From: an uncultured Lachnospiraceae bacterium
Lineage (GTDB): Bacteria; Bacillota; Clostridia; Lachnospirales; Lachnospiraceae
Length of the DNA stretch: 46,244 nt
Direction of reading: 5' to 3'
NCBI GenBank assembly: GCA_902794825.1
Contig: CADBIU010000015.1
Location: forward strand, 1 to 46,244
The translations under genes were made by a program, and so were the position numbers. Under the pieces are notes generated by a model that saw nothing but the letters and a program-made list of their open reading frames with translations, was not told where the DNA came from and searched no databases. Numbering within the stretch: the stretch's first letter is position 1; each line of letters opens with the position of its first letter. Positions 17,164 to 25,605 of this stretch are shown here, piece after piece.

Positions 17164-18345
17164 TCAGAACCCCCGCTCACGCAGGTCGCTCACCAGCTGC
17201 ACGTAGAATTCCCGAATATCCAGTCCCTTCAGGTTCTCTCTGTTGAGGTCGATCATATCTCCGTGGGAGATCCCGCGGCCCTTTTTCTCCAGGCGGACCA
17301 TCTGCAGAGAGGATCCCCAGTTAAAGGAATCTATACCGACCAGGCCGTCATTTTCACCGTCAAAATACTTGACCAGACGATAGGTAAAGTTGAGAGGAAA
17401 CTGCCCCGACGACGCCTCATTCATGACAGATCCGACAGACTGATAATAAATATCAGGATCATCGTGAATGATTTCGTTGCGCTCGCGGCATTTTTCCGAA
17501 GTGAGGTCGTAAACCGCCGCAAGGAAATCCGGATTTTTGTCGCCCAGTTTAGCGGCGACTGTATTGTACTGCTTCGCGATCATTTCCTGCTGCTTTTGGG
17601 GAATCTCGCCAAGCAGATAATCCGCGAATTCGCATCCCCTGTGGGGTGTGTTGATAGTCGTCAGGGAAGCAACATACTGCCTTGCAGAGGTCGTCGCGAT
17701 CGCTGTGCGGGAGTCGAGTCCCCCTTTGGAGTGGGCGATGATGTTTACCTTGCCGCATCCCGTCTGTTGGACAATCTCTTTTATCCTCTTTTCCAGCTCC
17801 AGCGCGCTGTCGTTTACTGCCGCCGCACTGTTGTGCTCACCGTAGTAGATCGTCGCGCCGTTTTTCTCAAGTTCCGCGGGGATACGCCCCCAGTAGTTGA
17901 AGTGGTCAAAATCGCGGAAGAACACGCCGTGTACTAAAAGGAGCGGATATTTTGTCTTACAGACCTGCTGCGCCGCTCTCTCCCTGTCCCGCTTAGCGAG
18001 GTTCCGCTCCACAGCCACTTCCTGCCTGCAGGTCCTGATGATCCCGGTCAGCATAAAAAGATTCACAAAGGGGATCCAGCCGCAGAGCGCGCCTATGATC
18101 CGCTTCTTCACGCCAAGCTGTACAGAAGACGTGTAGACCAGGATGATCCCGATCCAGAACAGCACAAACTCGATCAGAAAGATCGCTATTCCTGCCGAAA
18201 GCCATGCGACGGGATTTGCAAGGAAGTTCCAGGTGTGACTGATCGGTCCGAACCAAATAACACTGATCACCAGCGCAGTGCTGGTGACCAGAAAAAACTC
18301 CAGTATCTTTGTTCCTATATCGCAAATGCGAATATTCCTAGGCAT
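17164..18345 (-). CDS. Membrane-anchored lipase/esterase (alpha/beta hydrolase)
   Basis: A 393-residue protein. Residues 1-105 hold about three membrane helices (about 15-33, 48-72 and 83-103). A basic linker follows, then a hydrolase domain from about 133 (YPLLLVHGVFFRDF). The nucleophile elbow AHSKGG gives Ser206; a likely acid lies in FDGENDGLVG and a likely base in ISHGDM, as in class I.2-type triacylglycerol lipases. The HG oxyanion motif is present. The topology of the catalytic domain (inside or outside) is uncertain. It sits 41 bases after the DUF4428 gene in the same operon. Confidence 0.83.
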   Translation of the reverse strand: MPRNIRICDIGTKILEFFLVTSTALVISVIWFGPISHTWNFLANPVAWLSAGIAIFLIEFVLFWIGIILVYTSSVQLGVKKRIIGALCGWIPFVNLFMLTGIIRTCRQEVAVERNLAKRDRERAAQQVCKTKYPLLLVHGVFFRDFDHFNYWGRIPAELEKNGATIYYGEHNSAAAVNDSALELEKRIKEIVQQTGCGKVNIIAHSKGGLDSRTAIATTSARQYVASLTTINTPHRGCEFADYLLGEIPQKQQEMIAKQYNTVAAKLGDKNPDFLAAVYDLTSEKCRERNEIIHDDPDIYYQSVGSVMNEASSGQFPLNFTYRLVKYFDGENDGLVGIDSFNWGSSLQMVRLEKKGRGISHGDMIDLNRENLKGLDIREFYVQLVSDLRERGF

Positions 18346-18386
18346 TGCAGTTCCTCCCGGGCTCCTTACCGGCCGCCCTCCCGGAT

Positions 18387-19205
18387 TCAGACGAGTTTGC
18401 TTCCGCAGTACTCACAACAGCCGTTTGCGTCCGGCGTTGTCGCGGCGCCGCAGTAAGGACATGTGACAGGGCCTCTCTGCGGCTGTTCCTGTGCCGGCTG
18501 AGAAGATGCTGCTCCGGCTCCGCCTGCAGCCGCCTCACCCCTCGCAGTCCTCTGCATGTAATCTACAGCTTCCTTGATCTCATTTCCGAGATTCAGGTTC
18601 TCGTAATACTTATTCTCATTATTAATTCCGACAAAGCTCGAAGTCACCCGCCAATTGCTCTGTACACCGGTCATCGGCCGCTCGCCGACCTTGATATAGC
18701 CGTTGCTGATGGAATAATTGATATCGTCAAAATACGGACTGTTCACATCGATCTTTGCGAAGAAATTGTAGGAATACTCATAGCGAGGCGGATTATAGCT
18801 GATGAAATGGCCTTCCTTGTCCTTGGTCTTAAGCTCGGTGCGGCTCTCCTTGATCTCAAGTGAACATCCTGCGGCCTGAGAGAAATCCAGGACATCCGGG
18901 TTGGCCTTTTCAAGATTGCTCGCGCTGGTCACGATAAACTTCTGATGGTTCTCATCCAGAAGCAGTTTCATATAATTGCCGATAGACCGGGTGGTCGTAA
19001 AGTTCCTGACCGCGTTCTTATTCTCCTCGCGATAGGCGAGCTGCTCCGCGATCTCCGCCTTCGTGCTGTGCCGTCTCTCGCTGAACCAGGGCGAGAGTTT
19101 GGATGCGCACTCCTTGCACATGTTTCCGTCTTCCAGTTTCCTGTTGCCCAAAAGGCCGATCTTGCCTCCGCAGAAGTCGCAATATTTCTTATCAAATAAC
19201 CCCAT
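18387..19205 (-). CDS. DUF4428 zinc-ribbon protein
   Basis: A 272-residue soluble protein. The N-terminus has a treble-clef-like set CDFC (9-12) and CKEC (30-33), typical of DUF4428. The middle part (about 75-225) is a beta-rich domain without known function. A Gly/Ala/Gln linker leads to a C-terminal zinc ribbon (CPYCG, then CEYCG). Two zinc sites suggest a structural or nucleic-acid/protein-binding role. It heads a four-gene minus-strand operon and has a good promoter. Confidence 0.8.
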   Translation of the reverse strand: MGLFDKKYCDFCGGKIGLLGNRKLEDGNMCKECASKLSPWFSERRHSTKAEIAEQLAYREENKNAVRNFTTTRSIGNYMKLLLDENHQKFIVTSASNLEKANPDVLDFSQAAGCSLEIKESRTELKTKDKEGHFISYNPPRYEYSYNFFAKIDVNSPYFDDINYSISNGYIKVGERPMTGVQSNWRVTSSFVGINNENKYYENLNLGNEIKEAVDYMQRTARGEAAAGGAGAASSQPAQEQPQRGPVTCPYCGAATTPDANGCCEYCGSKLV

Positions 19206-19269
19206 TTGCCGCTCCTCTCTCCGATATCCGGATCGGTCGTAAAACAGTGAAAATGTCCTTCTGCCAATA

Positions 19270-19298
19270 ATTATACTGGATATCCGGACATTTGTTAA
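19270..19298 (-). promoter_or_regulatory. Promoter of the DUF4428 operon
   Basis: Minus strand TTAACA (19293-19298), a 17-base spacer and TATAAT (19270-19275). The sequence GATATCCGGA overlaps the spacer and recurs 57 bases downstream at about 19223, so it could be a repeated operator half. Confidence 0.65.
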
Positions 19299-19305
19299 TG
19301 CCGGC

Positions 19306-19935
19306 TCAGAACCCCAGATTGTCGTTCACGAGGATCACATGGATCCTACCGGGATGTCTTGAAAAGCGGGTGATCAGGAACTGGCAGCAGATCGTATCAG
19401 GCGATTTGCAGTTCATGCAGGCGCCTGTCTTGGCGCAGGGTGTATTCAGCCCGAATCTCTGCGCGTTGATCGGCGCGGCGACATTTCTTGCCCTCTTCAT
19501 AGCGCCGTCCACATCGTCGCAGATTTTGTTCATGCCCGCGATCACAATCACTTTGCGGGGTCCCTGGGCCAGAGCGGAGACTCTGTTGGAATTGCCGTCA
19601 ATGTTGACCAGAATCCCGTCTTCCGTCATCGCGTTCGCGCTCATCAGATAGAAGTCGGCGTCATAAGCCGCGAGCATTGCCGCCCTCTTGTCCTCTACGG
19701 CGTCCCTGTCGATAAAATTATAGTTTCCCTCGGTCAGGGCCTTCACGAGACCGATCTCATGGACGCTCATTCCTCCGCCCATCGTCACCGTGCTCCCCTC
19801 AGGGATCAGAGCGAGCGCCTGCTTTAACGCCGCCTCTTTATCCGCCGCATAGTACCCGGCCATGTTGCGGGACTGCAGTCCCTTGATCACCTTCTGTGCC
19901 AGAAGTTCATTGCGCTTTGTGATATTTGCGTTCAT
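19306..19935 (-). CDS. LUD-domain (lactate utilisation-like, DUF162) protein
   Basis: A 209-residue protein with LUD-domain features: GSTVTMGGGMSVHEIG in the N-terminal half, DFYLMSANAMTEDGILVNIDG, then IAGMNKI, and a cysteine cluster TPCAKTGACMNCKSPDTICC. It resembles the stand-alone LUD proteins common in Clostridia and the LutC subunit of lactate oxidation, but lutA and lutB are absent here, so a role in lactate metabolism is not supported by context. RBS GGAGGG. The cysteine set might bind a metal or iron-sulfur centre. Confidence 0.82.
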   Translation of the reverse strand: MNANITKRNELLAQKVIKGLQSRNMAGYYAADKEAALKQALALIPEGSTVTMGGGMSVHEIGLVKALTEGNYNFIDRDAVEDKRAAMLAAYDADFYLMSANAMTEDGILVNIDGNSNRVSALAQGPRKVIVIAGMNKICDDVDGAMKRARNVAAPINAQRFGLNTPCAKTGACMNCKSPDTICCQFLITRFSRHPGRIHVILVNDNLGF

Positions 19936-20087
19936 GATTCACCCTCCTTCGGTTTTTATATTTCTTTTTATGATATGATGAGAAGAGATTCTCGTAATCA
20001 TACGTTACTTCAGAGAGGCATTTAAGACTATGACTCATAATAATCAATAATCCCCAGCCTTCCCGGTATCAGTCCCGGCCCTTCGAG

Positions 20088-21293
20088 ATGGTACTGGATT
20101 TCTGCGTAGAGCTCAGCCGGCGCATGATCATGAGCGGAGCCAACGTCGAACGCGTCAATTTGGCGGTCGACCGCGTCTTAAGCACCTACGAACTTAATGA
20201 CAGCAGCATTTTTATTCTGCCCACTTATGTTTCTGTCTCAGCAAAGGACCAAAGCGGTTACAGCTCTGTCCGTCAGGCCGAGGTCCCGGCGGGCGGCATC
20301 AATCTGACCCGGCTCATGTCGCTGAACCGGCTAAGCTACACGGTCAAAGAGCAGCATCCATCTCCTGACAGACTTGGAGCGCTTTTGGAAAAAGCGTCCG
20401 ATACGAAGGACTATAGCGATTTCGTCGTACTGCTCGGCCAGATCTGCGCGATGTCCTGCCTGAGCCTGCTCTTTGGCGGCGGCCTGCGGGAAATCATATG
20501 TGTGGCAGCTGTCACTGTTTTGGCGCATTACCTGCTAGTCCTGCTCGCGATTCCCGGCGTTGACAAAATACTGACCAATGCCCTCTTAATGTGGATCGCG
20601 ACGACAGTGGTATTCCTGCTGGCTGCCGCGGGCATCACCGACAAACAGCCGGTGGTCATCGTCACGGCCCTGATGCTCGTGATCCCCGGAATTCCGCTCA
20701 CAAACGCGGTGCGCAGCATATTGTGCGGCAATGAGCTGAGCGGCGGAATGCAGACAATGCGGGTCACTGTGGAGACGATGGCGCTGGCCACAGGAATATT
20801 CCTGTCAATGGTGATGTTCTCGTCGGAGGATCTGCTCAATAACCCGGTCGGGGGAACTATCACCAATCCGTTTATACTGATCCTTCTGGCCTTTGGAACC
20901 TCGTTCTTTCTGGGCGTGGTCTTCAGGATCCTTCCCCGGGACCTGTGGCTGGCAGGCCTTGGCGGCGCGATCACAAGGATCGTCCTGCTGATCCTGACGC
21001 CCCTCTGCGCAAGACCTGTTTACGCTACAGTCGCGGCGTTTGTGGCCTCTATTTACGCGGAATTGCTCGGCAAACTGCAAAAAAAGCCATCCACTTATTA
21101 CACCTACCCGGCGATCATTCCGCTGATCCCCGGCGATCTCTTCTTCTACACGCTGATCGGGATCAACCAGAAAAACAGCGAAATGGTGAGGACCAACGGA
21201 TTCGACTGCGCGCTGACGCTGGTTTCCATGAGCGTCGGTTTCGCTCTCAGTTTCGCCATAGCGCACTACGTTCGCAAAGCGAAAAACAAGTAA
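20088..21293 (+). CDS. Threonine/serine exporter, ThrE family (both halves fused)
   Basis: A 401-residue membrane protein that joins the DUF1212-like half (cytosolic SGANVERVNLAVDRVL, then about five helices) and the ThrB_C/DUF3815 half (helices from about 255, with STYYTYPAIIPLIPGDLFFY). The family exports threonine, serine or, in anaerobes, possibly dicarboxylates. The ATG at 20088 has no ribosome binding site. The only upstream start with one (ATG 20030, GAGAGG before it) reads six codons to a stop, whereas a +1 shift would join it in frame to the exporter. The N-terminus may therefore carry a frameshift. The true start is uncertain. Confidence 0.82.
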   Translation: MVLDFCVELSRRMIMSGANVERVNLAVDRVLSTYELNDSSIFILPTYVSVSAKDQSGYSSVRQAEVPAGGINLTRLMSLNRLSYTVKEQHPSPDRLGALLEKASDTKDYSDFVVLLGQICAMSCLSLLFGGGLREIICVAAVTVLAHYLLVLLAIPGVDKILTNALLMWIATTVVFLLAAAGITDKQPVVIVTALMLVIPGIPLTNAVRSILCGNELSGGMQTMRVTVETMALATGIFLSMVMFSSEDLLNNPVGGTITNPFILILLAFGTSFFLGVVFRILPRDLWLAGLGGAITRIVLLILTPLCARPVYATVAAFVASIYAELLGKLQKKPSTYYTYPAIIPLIPGDLFFYTLIGINQKNSEMVRTNGFDCALTLVSMSVGFALSFAIAHYVRKAKNK

Positions 21294-21304
21294 TACCCCT
21301 TCAG

Positions 21305-21340
21305 GGTCTTTGAGTTTTAAGCTCAGGGTCCCTTTCTATA
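21305..21340 (+). terminator. Weak stem-loop after the exporter gene
   Basis: TTGAG/CTCA with flanking GGTC/GGTCC forms an imperfect stem, followed by a T-rich stretch. It lies between two converging genes. Confidence 0.35.
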
Positions 21341-21341
21341 T

Positions 21342-22475
21342 TTAAACACCGATTTTGCGCAGGATCACGTTCAGCCACTTTTCGTTCTCCCGTCCGGGCC
21401 TCACATCGCCTGTGATCCGGCTCGAGGCGACCTGCAGCCCTTTGCCGCCGTATTTTCCGGCAGCCGCCGCAAGGCGCTCCTGCAGCCGATCCATAGTCAT
21501 ATCTGTGAAATAGCGTCCGTTCCGCTCTCCCTCAAAGGTCCCGTACTTAAAGGAGACATATACAGCGCCGTCCTTTTTCAGAGCCCGTTCCATCTTTGCC
21601 AGAATATCGGGCAGCTCTTCAAACGGCACATGCAGGATCGAGGCGCAGGCGAAGATCCCGTCATACCTCTCCTCCTCGTCGAGCTCCTCAAAGAGCATTT
21701 TCCGCACCGGGATCCCAGCTGTCTTTGAAGCGGCGCGCACCATCTCTTCCGAACCGTCGCAGGCTTCGACCCTGAATCCCTTTGACAAAAAATACCTGCT
21801 GTCCCTGCCCGATCCGCAGCCAAAGTCCAGGATCAGCGCACCGGGCTCCAGAAACTTCAGAAACCAGTCCTGAATATCCGTGAACTCCACATCGACTGTG
21901 GTCGAGGTAAAAATGTCCGCATTGCGGTTATAGTAGTCCAGAGTATCCTTCTTTGCCGACTCCCGCCCGCGCAGCTTCTTCATCACTTCCGGCGCGCTGA
22001 TGATAAACCAGCTCGAGAACTTCTCGGGCGTTTTCACCAGAGCTTCCCCCAGCTCCTCAAGCGGAATCCATTTGATCTCCGAAGCCTCCTCCGGGTTCAC
22101 CCTTACTTCGCCGTCATAGGTGCCCGCAAAGACATGGTCGTACTCGTACTCGATCAGGTCCGGGCGGAACTGTGTGCGGTAGACGAAGCTGAACAGTTCC
22201 TCGAGTCCGCAGTCGATCCCCATCTCCTCGATCATCCGGCGATGCACCGACTCCTGCAGTTCTTCCCCTTTTCTCTGGTGAGAACAGCAGGTATTGCTCC
22301 AGAGGCCTCCGGAATGATACTTATCGGGATTTCTCCTCTGGATCAGCATCTTGCCGTTCCGCACGATAAATACGGAGAAAGCCCTGTGTAAAAGTCCTCT
22401 GCGGTGGACTTCCCCTTTTGTTTCATATCCTGTTATCCGGTCATTTATATCGACCAAAGCGATCAAATCTTCCAT
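21342..22475 (-). CDS. Isopentenyl-diphosphate isomerase type 1 fused to a SAM methyltransferase
   Basis: A 377-residue two-domain protein. Residues 1-165 are a Nudix-type IPP isomerase: HRAFSVFIV, SGGLWSNTCCSHQ with active-site Cys64, the catalytic Glu probably at 111 in IEYEYDHVFAG, metal-binding His24, and a Nudix box RRMIEEMGI. Residues about 175-377 are a class I methyltransferase with SAM motif I LILDFGCGSGRDSRYFL (about 214-230) and an acidic residue at the end of beta 2 (EACDGSEEMV). The isomerase interconverts IPP and DMAPP; the methyltransferase substrate is unknown. One open frame with no internal stop supports a real fusion. The gene has its own promoter-like sequence. Confidence 0.85.
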   Translation of the reverse strand: MEDLIALVDINDRITGYETKGEVHRRGLLHRAFSVFIVRNGKMLIQRRNPDKYHSGGLWSNTCCSHQRKGEELQESVHRRMIEEMGIDCGLEELFSFVYRTQFRPDLIEYEYDHVFAGTYDGEVRVNPEEASEIKWIPLEELGEALVKTPEKFSSWFIISAPEVMKKLRGRESAKKDTLDYYNRNADIFTSTTVDVEFTDIQDWFLKFLEPGALILDFGCGSGRDSRYFLSKGFRVEACDGSEEMVRAASKTAGIPVRKMLFEELDEEERYDGIFACASILHVPFEELPDILAKMERALKKDGAVYVSFKYGTFEGERNGRYFTDMTMDRLQERLAAAAGKYGGKGLQVASSRITGDVRPGRENEKWLNVILRKIGV

Positions 22476-22521
22476 AATATCCCTTTAGCTGTTTAATTTG
22501 TTTGAACTGCAATATAGTAAT

Positions 22522-22550
22522 AATATCACACAGCGCCGCATATCAGTCAA
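22522..22550 (-). promoter_or_regulatory. Candidate promoter of the isomerase-methyltransferase gene
   Basis: Minus strand TTGACT (22545-22550), a 17-base spacer and GATATT (22522-22527). Confidence 0.45.
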
Positions 22551-22572
22551 AATATCATCTCTCTCCACTCAT

Positions 22573-22602
22573 TTGGCACCGGGGCCCTATCCATGCTATA
22601 AT
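22573..22602 (+). promoter_or_regulatory. Promoter of the MurD-like/CapA operon
   Basis: TTGGCA (22573-22578), an 18-base spacer ending in TGC, and a perfect TATAAT (22597-22602), i.e. both a -35 box and an extended -10. Confidence 0.65.
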
Positions 22603-22671
22603 TTTCTATTGGAATTAATACATTGATCGGCTTTTACCCTGAACAACCACATGCAGGAGGCTATCCCTCAT

Positions 22672-23859
22672 ATGAAAATCACAGAAAAATTAAAAAGCAA
22701 ACGAATCCTTCTCTGGGGCTACGGTCTCGAGGGCAAGTCCACCGAGAAATTCATTAACAAATACTGCGATGTCAGCGAACTTACCGTCTTTCAAGGCAAA
22801 CGTGAAGACATCGACGAGGACGCTTATGACTACATCATCAAGAGTCCCGGCATCGTTGCCTGGGATCTCAGCGACAAGTTTACTTCCATGACCGACCTCT
22901 TTTTGAGTGAATTCTCCGGACAGGTTATAGGGATCACCGGCACCAAGGGCAAGAGCACTACTTCGTCCCTGCTCTACACAGTGCTGTCGAAATGCACTGA
23001 CCGGCCTGCGCTTCTTGTGGGCAACATCGGTTTGCCTGCGCTGGACTATTACGGCTCCATCACAGATGACACCATCATTGTCTTCGAGATGTCCTGCCAT
23101 CAGCTCGCCCATGTGGGAATTTCGCCCCATATAGCTGTTTTCCTCAATCTATATGAGGAACACCTGGATTACTACAAGACAATGGACAAGTATTTCCGCG
23201 CCAAGGCCAATATCACATTAAACCAGAAGCCCGGCGACTATCTCTTTGTCGGAGACAACGTGCCCGCGCTTGACACAAAAGCGGCTAAGACCGTGATCTC
23301 TTACGACGATCCGATGCATTTTGACATGAAGCTTAAAGGCGAGCACAATCAGTTCAACGCGCGCTTCGTCTACGCCATAAGCACGCAGCTCTTTGGCTGC
23401 GATCCCGATAAAATCCGGGAATCCCTCAGAGAATTCACCGGTCTGAAGCATCGGATGCAGTTCTCCGGCAATTACGGCGGAGTCGACTACTACGACGACT
23501 CCATTTCCACGATTCCGGAAGCGGCCATCGCGGCGGTCAGGAGCATTCCCAATGCCGGCACGATCCTTCTCGGAGGAATGGACAGAAATATTGATTATGA
23601 TATCCTGATCGATTTTATCCGGGAACACGGCGAGTATAATTATATACTCATGTACAAGTCCGGGGAGCGCATCTATAAAGAAGTCGGCACGCTTCCCTGC
23701 TGCCGCTACACTGAGGATCTGCAGGGAGCTGTCGCTCTGGCCAAAGAGATCACGCCTTCCGGTAAAGCTTGTATCCTGTCTCCTGCAGCCGCATCCTACG
23801 GCTACTTCAAAAACTTTGAGGAGCGCGGCGACGTGTTCCAGCAGCTGATCAAAGACTGA
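22672..23859 (+). CDS. MurD-like Mur ligase paralogue
   Basis: The start ATG 22672 lies after AGGAGG; an in-frame ATG 21 bases upstream overlaps that site. The protein has 395 residues, shorter than ordinary MurD (about 450). Mur-ligase motifs are clear: P-loop GITGTKGKSTTS (about 87-98), FEMSCHQLAH, the NLYEEHLDYY loop, GGMDRNIDY, and the C-terminal LSPAAASYGYFKNFEERGD that closely follows MurD. MurD adds D-glutamate to UDP-MurNAc-Ala. This copy lies outside any mur/dcw cluster and is followed by a CapA-like gene 47 bases on, so it may instead join glutamate or another amino acid to a different acceptor. The assignment to Mur ligases is certain; the substrate is not. Confidence 0.85.
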   Translation: MKITEKLKSKRILLWGYGLEGKSTEKFINKYCDVSELTVFQGKREDIDEDAYDYIIKSPGIVAWDLSDKFTSMTDLFLSEFSGQVIGITGTKGKSTTSSLLYTVLSKCTDRPALLVGNIGLPALDYYGSITDDTIIVFEMSCHQLAHVGISPHIAVFLNLYEEHLDYYKTMDKYFRAKANITLNQKPGDYLFVGDNVPALDTKAAKTVISYDDPMHFDMKLKGEHNQFNARFVYAISTQLFGCDPDKIRESLREFTGLKHRMQFSGNYGGVDYYDDSISTIPEAAIAAVRSIPNAGTILLGGMDRNIDYDILIDFIREHGEYNYILMYKSGERIYKEVGTLPCCRYTEDLQGAVALAKEITPSGKACILSPAAASYGYFKNFEERGDVFQQLIKD

Positions 23860-23906
23860 CCGGACGAATCCGGGCGCTAAAAGCCCGACCGGCGGAAAGG
23901 ACCACC

Positions 23907-25070
23907 ATGAAAGAAGCCTCGACCCTCGCCTTCACTGGCGACATAGGTTTTGACCACTATATGCAGAACAAGTGGGAGGATGAGAATCTCATCGATCCAG
24001 CGCTGCTCGATATTTTGACATCTTCCGATCACGTGATCGCGAACGTGGAAGGCCCTCTGGCAGGTGAGGACGCCGTCCGCGTCAAGGCCGCCGAGATGCG
24101 CCTGATGCACACGATCGACCCCAGAGCCGCTGTCGTACTTAAAAAGATTCACGCCGATATCTGGAACCTCGCCAACAATCACATCATGGACGTAGGTCCG
24201 GACGGACTCGCGATGACCCTGGAGGAAGCAAAAAAGCGCGGCATCAGGACGATCGGCGCAGAGATGGATCTGGATAGGGCAAAGCGCCCTGTTATCCTTG
24301 ATGAAGCGGGCGGTATCGGTCTTTTCGGCGTAGGCTACCAGCGGGGCTGCAAGCCCGCGGGCCCCGATAAAGCCGGCTGCCTTAGCTGGAGCGACATGGA
24401 CTCAATCGAGGAAGTCATAAGCGGGATCAAAAAAACATGCCGCTGGTGCGTCGTAGTCGCTCACGGCGGTGAAGAGTTTACGGCGATCCCCTCTCCTTAC
24501 ACCAGAGACCGCTATCTTAAGTACCTCGAAATGGGCGCCGACGTCGTCGTCTCCCACCACCCGCATGTTCCTATGAACTATGAGCTCGTCGGGGATAAGG
24601 CGATCTTCTACTCTCTGGGCAATTTCATTTTTGATACGCCTTACCAGCGCGCGCAGTTCAACACCGATAAGGGCATTGTCCTGCAACTGCACTTTACGAA
24701 AGACAGTTATTCCTTCACAGCTCATGGTCTTAAGATCGATCGCACCAATGAGCATATCGTGAGTGCGGATCTTCCGAAGATCTTCGTGGACATTCAGGAG
24801 GACGAGTACAACAAACTCATTCCTCTGGCCTGCAAAATGTTCATCGCCGCTACCAAGCGCCAGCAGGTCTTCCTTTATCCGGATAAATACAAAAACGCTA
24901 CTGATAAGGACTGGGAAGAGAATCTTATGAATCCCAAACGCAGCGGCCGCGTGATCGGAGAAGGTCTGGACTTTCACATTATATGCCCGATCGCCGAAAA
25001 AGCTGCTGAGGGCGCCTGGAAAGAAAGCTCTCTTGAGGAAGTGAAGGAATTCATTCTGGAGCAGATGTAA
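23907..25070 (+). CDS. CapA/PgsA-like metallophosphoesterase-fold protein
   Basis: A 387-residue protein with the CapA family motifs in order: LAFTGDIGFD, IANVEGPLAG, WNLANNHIMD, VVAHGGEE, SHHPHVPMNYE and FYSLGNFIFD. CapA/PgsA belong to the poly-gamma-glutamate machinery, where PgsB is a Mur-ligase-like enzyme. No N-terminal membrane anchor is seen, unlike classic PgsA, so it may act in the cytosol. It forms a two-gene plus-strand operon with the MurD-like ligase and ends at a strong terminator. A PgsC-like membrane protein is absent. Confidence 0.87.
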   Translation: MKEASTLAFTGDIGFDHYMQNKWEDENLIDPALLDILTSSDHVIANVEGPLAGEDAVRVKAAEMRLMHTIDPRAAVVLKKIHADIWNLANNHIMDVGPDGLAMTLEEAKKRGIRTIGAEMDLDRAKRPVILDEAGGIGLFGVGYQRGCKPAGPDKAGCLSWSDMDSIEEVISGIKKTCRWCVVVAHGGEEFTAIPSPYTRDRYLKYLEMGADVVVSHHPHVPMNYELVGDKAIFYSLGNFIFDTPYQRAQFNTDKGIVLQLHFTKDSYSFTAHGLKIDRTNEHIVSADLPKIFVDIQEDEYNKLIPLACKMFIAATKRQQVFLYPDKYKNATDKDWEENLMNPKRSGRVIGEGLDFHIICPIAEKAAEGAWKESSLEEVKEFILEQM

Positions 25071-25100
25071 AAAGATTGCCTAAAAAAAACAGATAAAAAG

Positions 25101-25137
25101 AACCGGCTCCGCACTCAGTGCGAAGCCGGTTTTTTTC
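25101..25137. terminator. Bidirectional terminator between the CapA-like gene and the ABC operon
   Basis: AACCGGCTCCGCAC pairs with GTGCGAAGCCGGTT around TCA, with a T7 run on the plus strand and an A-rich arm on the other side. It serves two converging genes. Confidence 0.92.
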
Positions 25138-25605
25138 TTACATATCCGCGCCCATGTCGAACTCGTCTGTCACGATTTCTTCATCTGTCGCTCCCGTATC
25201 GGGAACTTCAATGACGAACTCACTCAGGTACGCGTCCTGGGGAAGTCCGGCCATCAGGGCCGGAATATTGATGGTAATGCCGTCCATTCCGTAGGGAACC
25301 TTCATGCTCACCTTGTGCGCGTGGGGCTGTTCACCCTCCGCGTCAGTGATCTCCACAGTCATGGAGAGAGTCTGTCCCATGATGGAGGCCATTCCCCTGT
25401 CTCCCTTGGAGAGCTTGGCAGGCTTCTCATCACCTATAGTGACTGTGGCCTTATAGAAAGCCTCCACTGTCTGGCCGTTGTATGACGTCTCCTTATTATC
25501 AACATAAATCGTATGTCCTCGTCCGATCACAAACATCACTGCTGCGACGGCCAGGATGATCACGATGGCCGCGATCCGGAATAAAAGCTGTCTTTTGTTT
25601 TTCAT
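25138..25605 (-). CDS. Small membrane-anchored protein of the ABC operon (DUF6672-like)
   Basis: A 155-residue protein with one N-terminal membrane helix (about 9-27) and an extracytoplasmic domain starting HTIYVDNKETSYNGQTVEA. It resembles a family of unknown function (DUF6672) found at the end of similar RbsA/RbsC-type transporter operons; I recall this only from family context. Its start overlaps the end of the second permease gene by four bases, so it is translationally coupled and probably works with the transporter. No catalytic motif is seen. Confidence 0.7.
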   Translation of the reverse strand: MKNKRQLLFRIAAIVIILAVAAVMFVIGRGHTIYVDNKETSYNGQTVEAFYKATVTIGDEKPAKLSKGDRGMASIMGQTLSMTVEITDAEGEQPHAHKVSMKVPYGMDGITINIPALMAGLPQDAYLSEFVIEVPDTGATDEEIVTDEFDMGADM

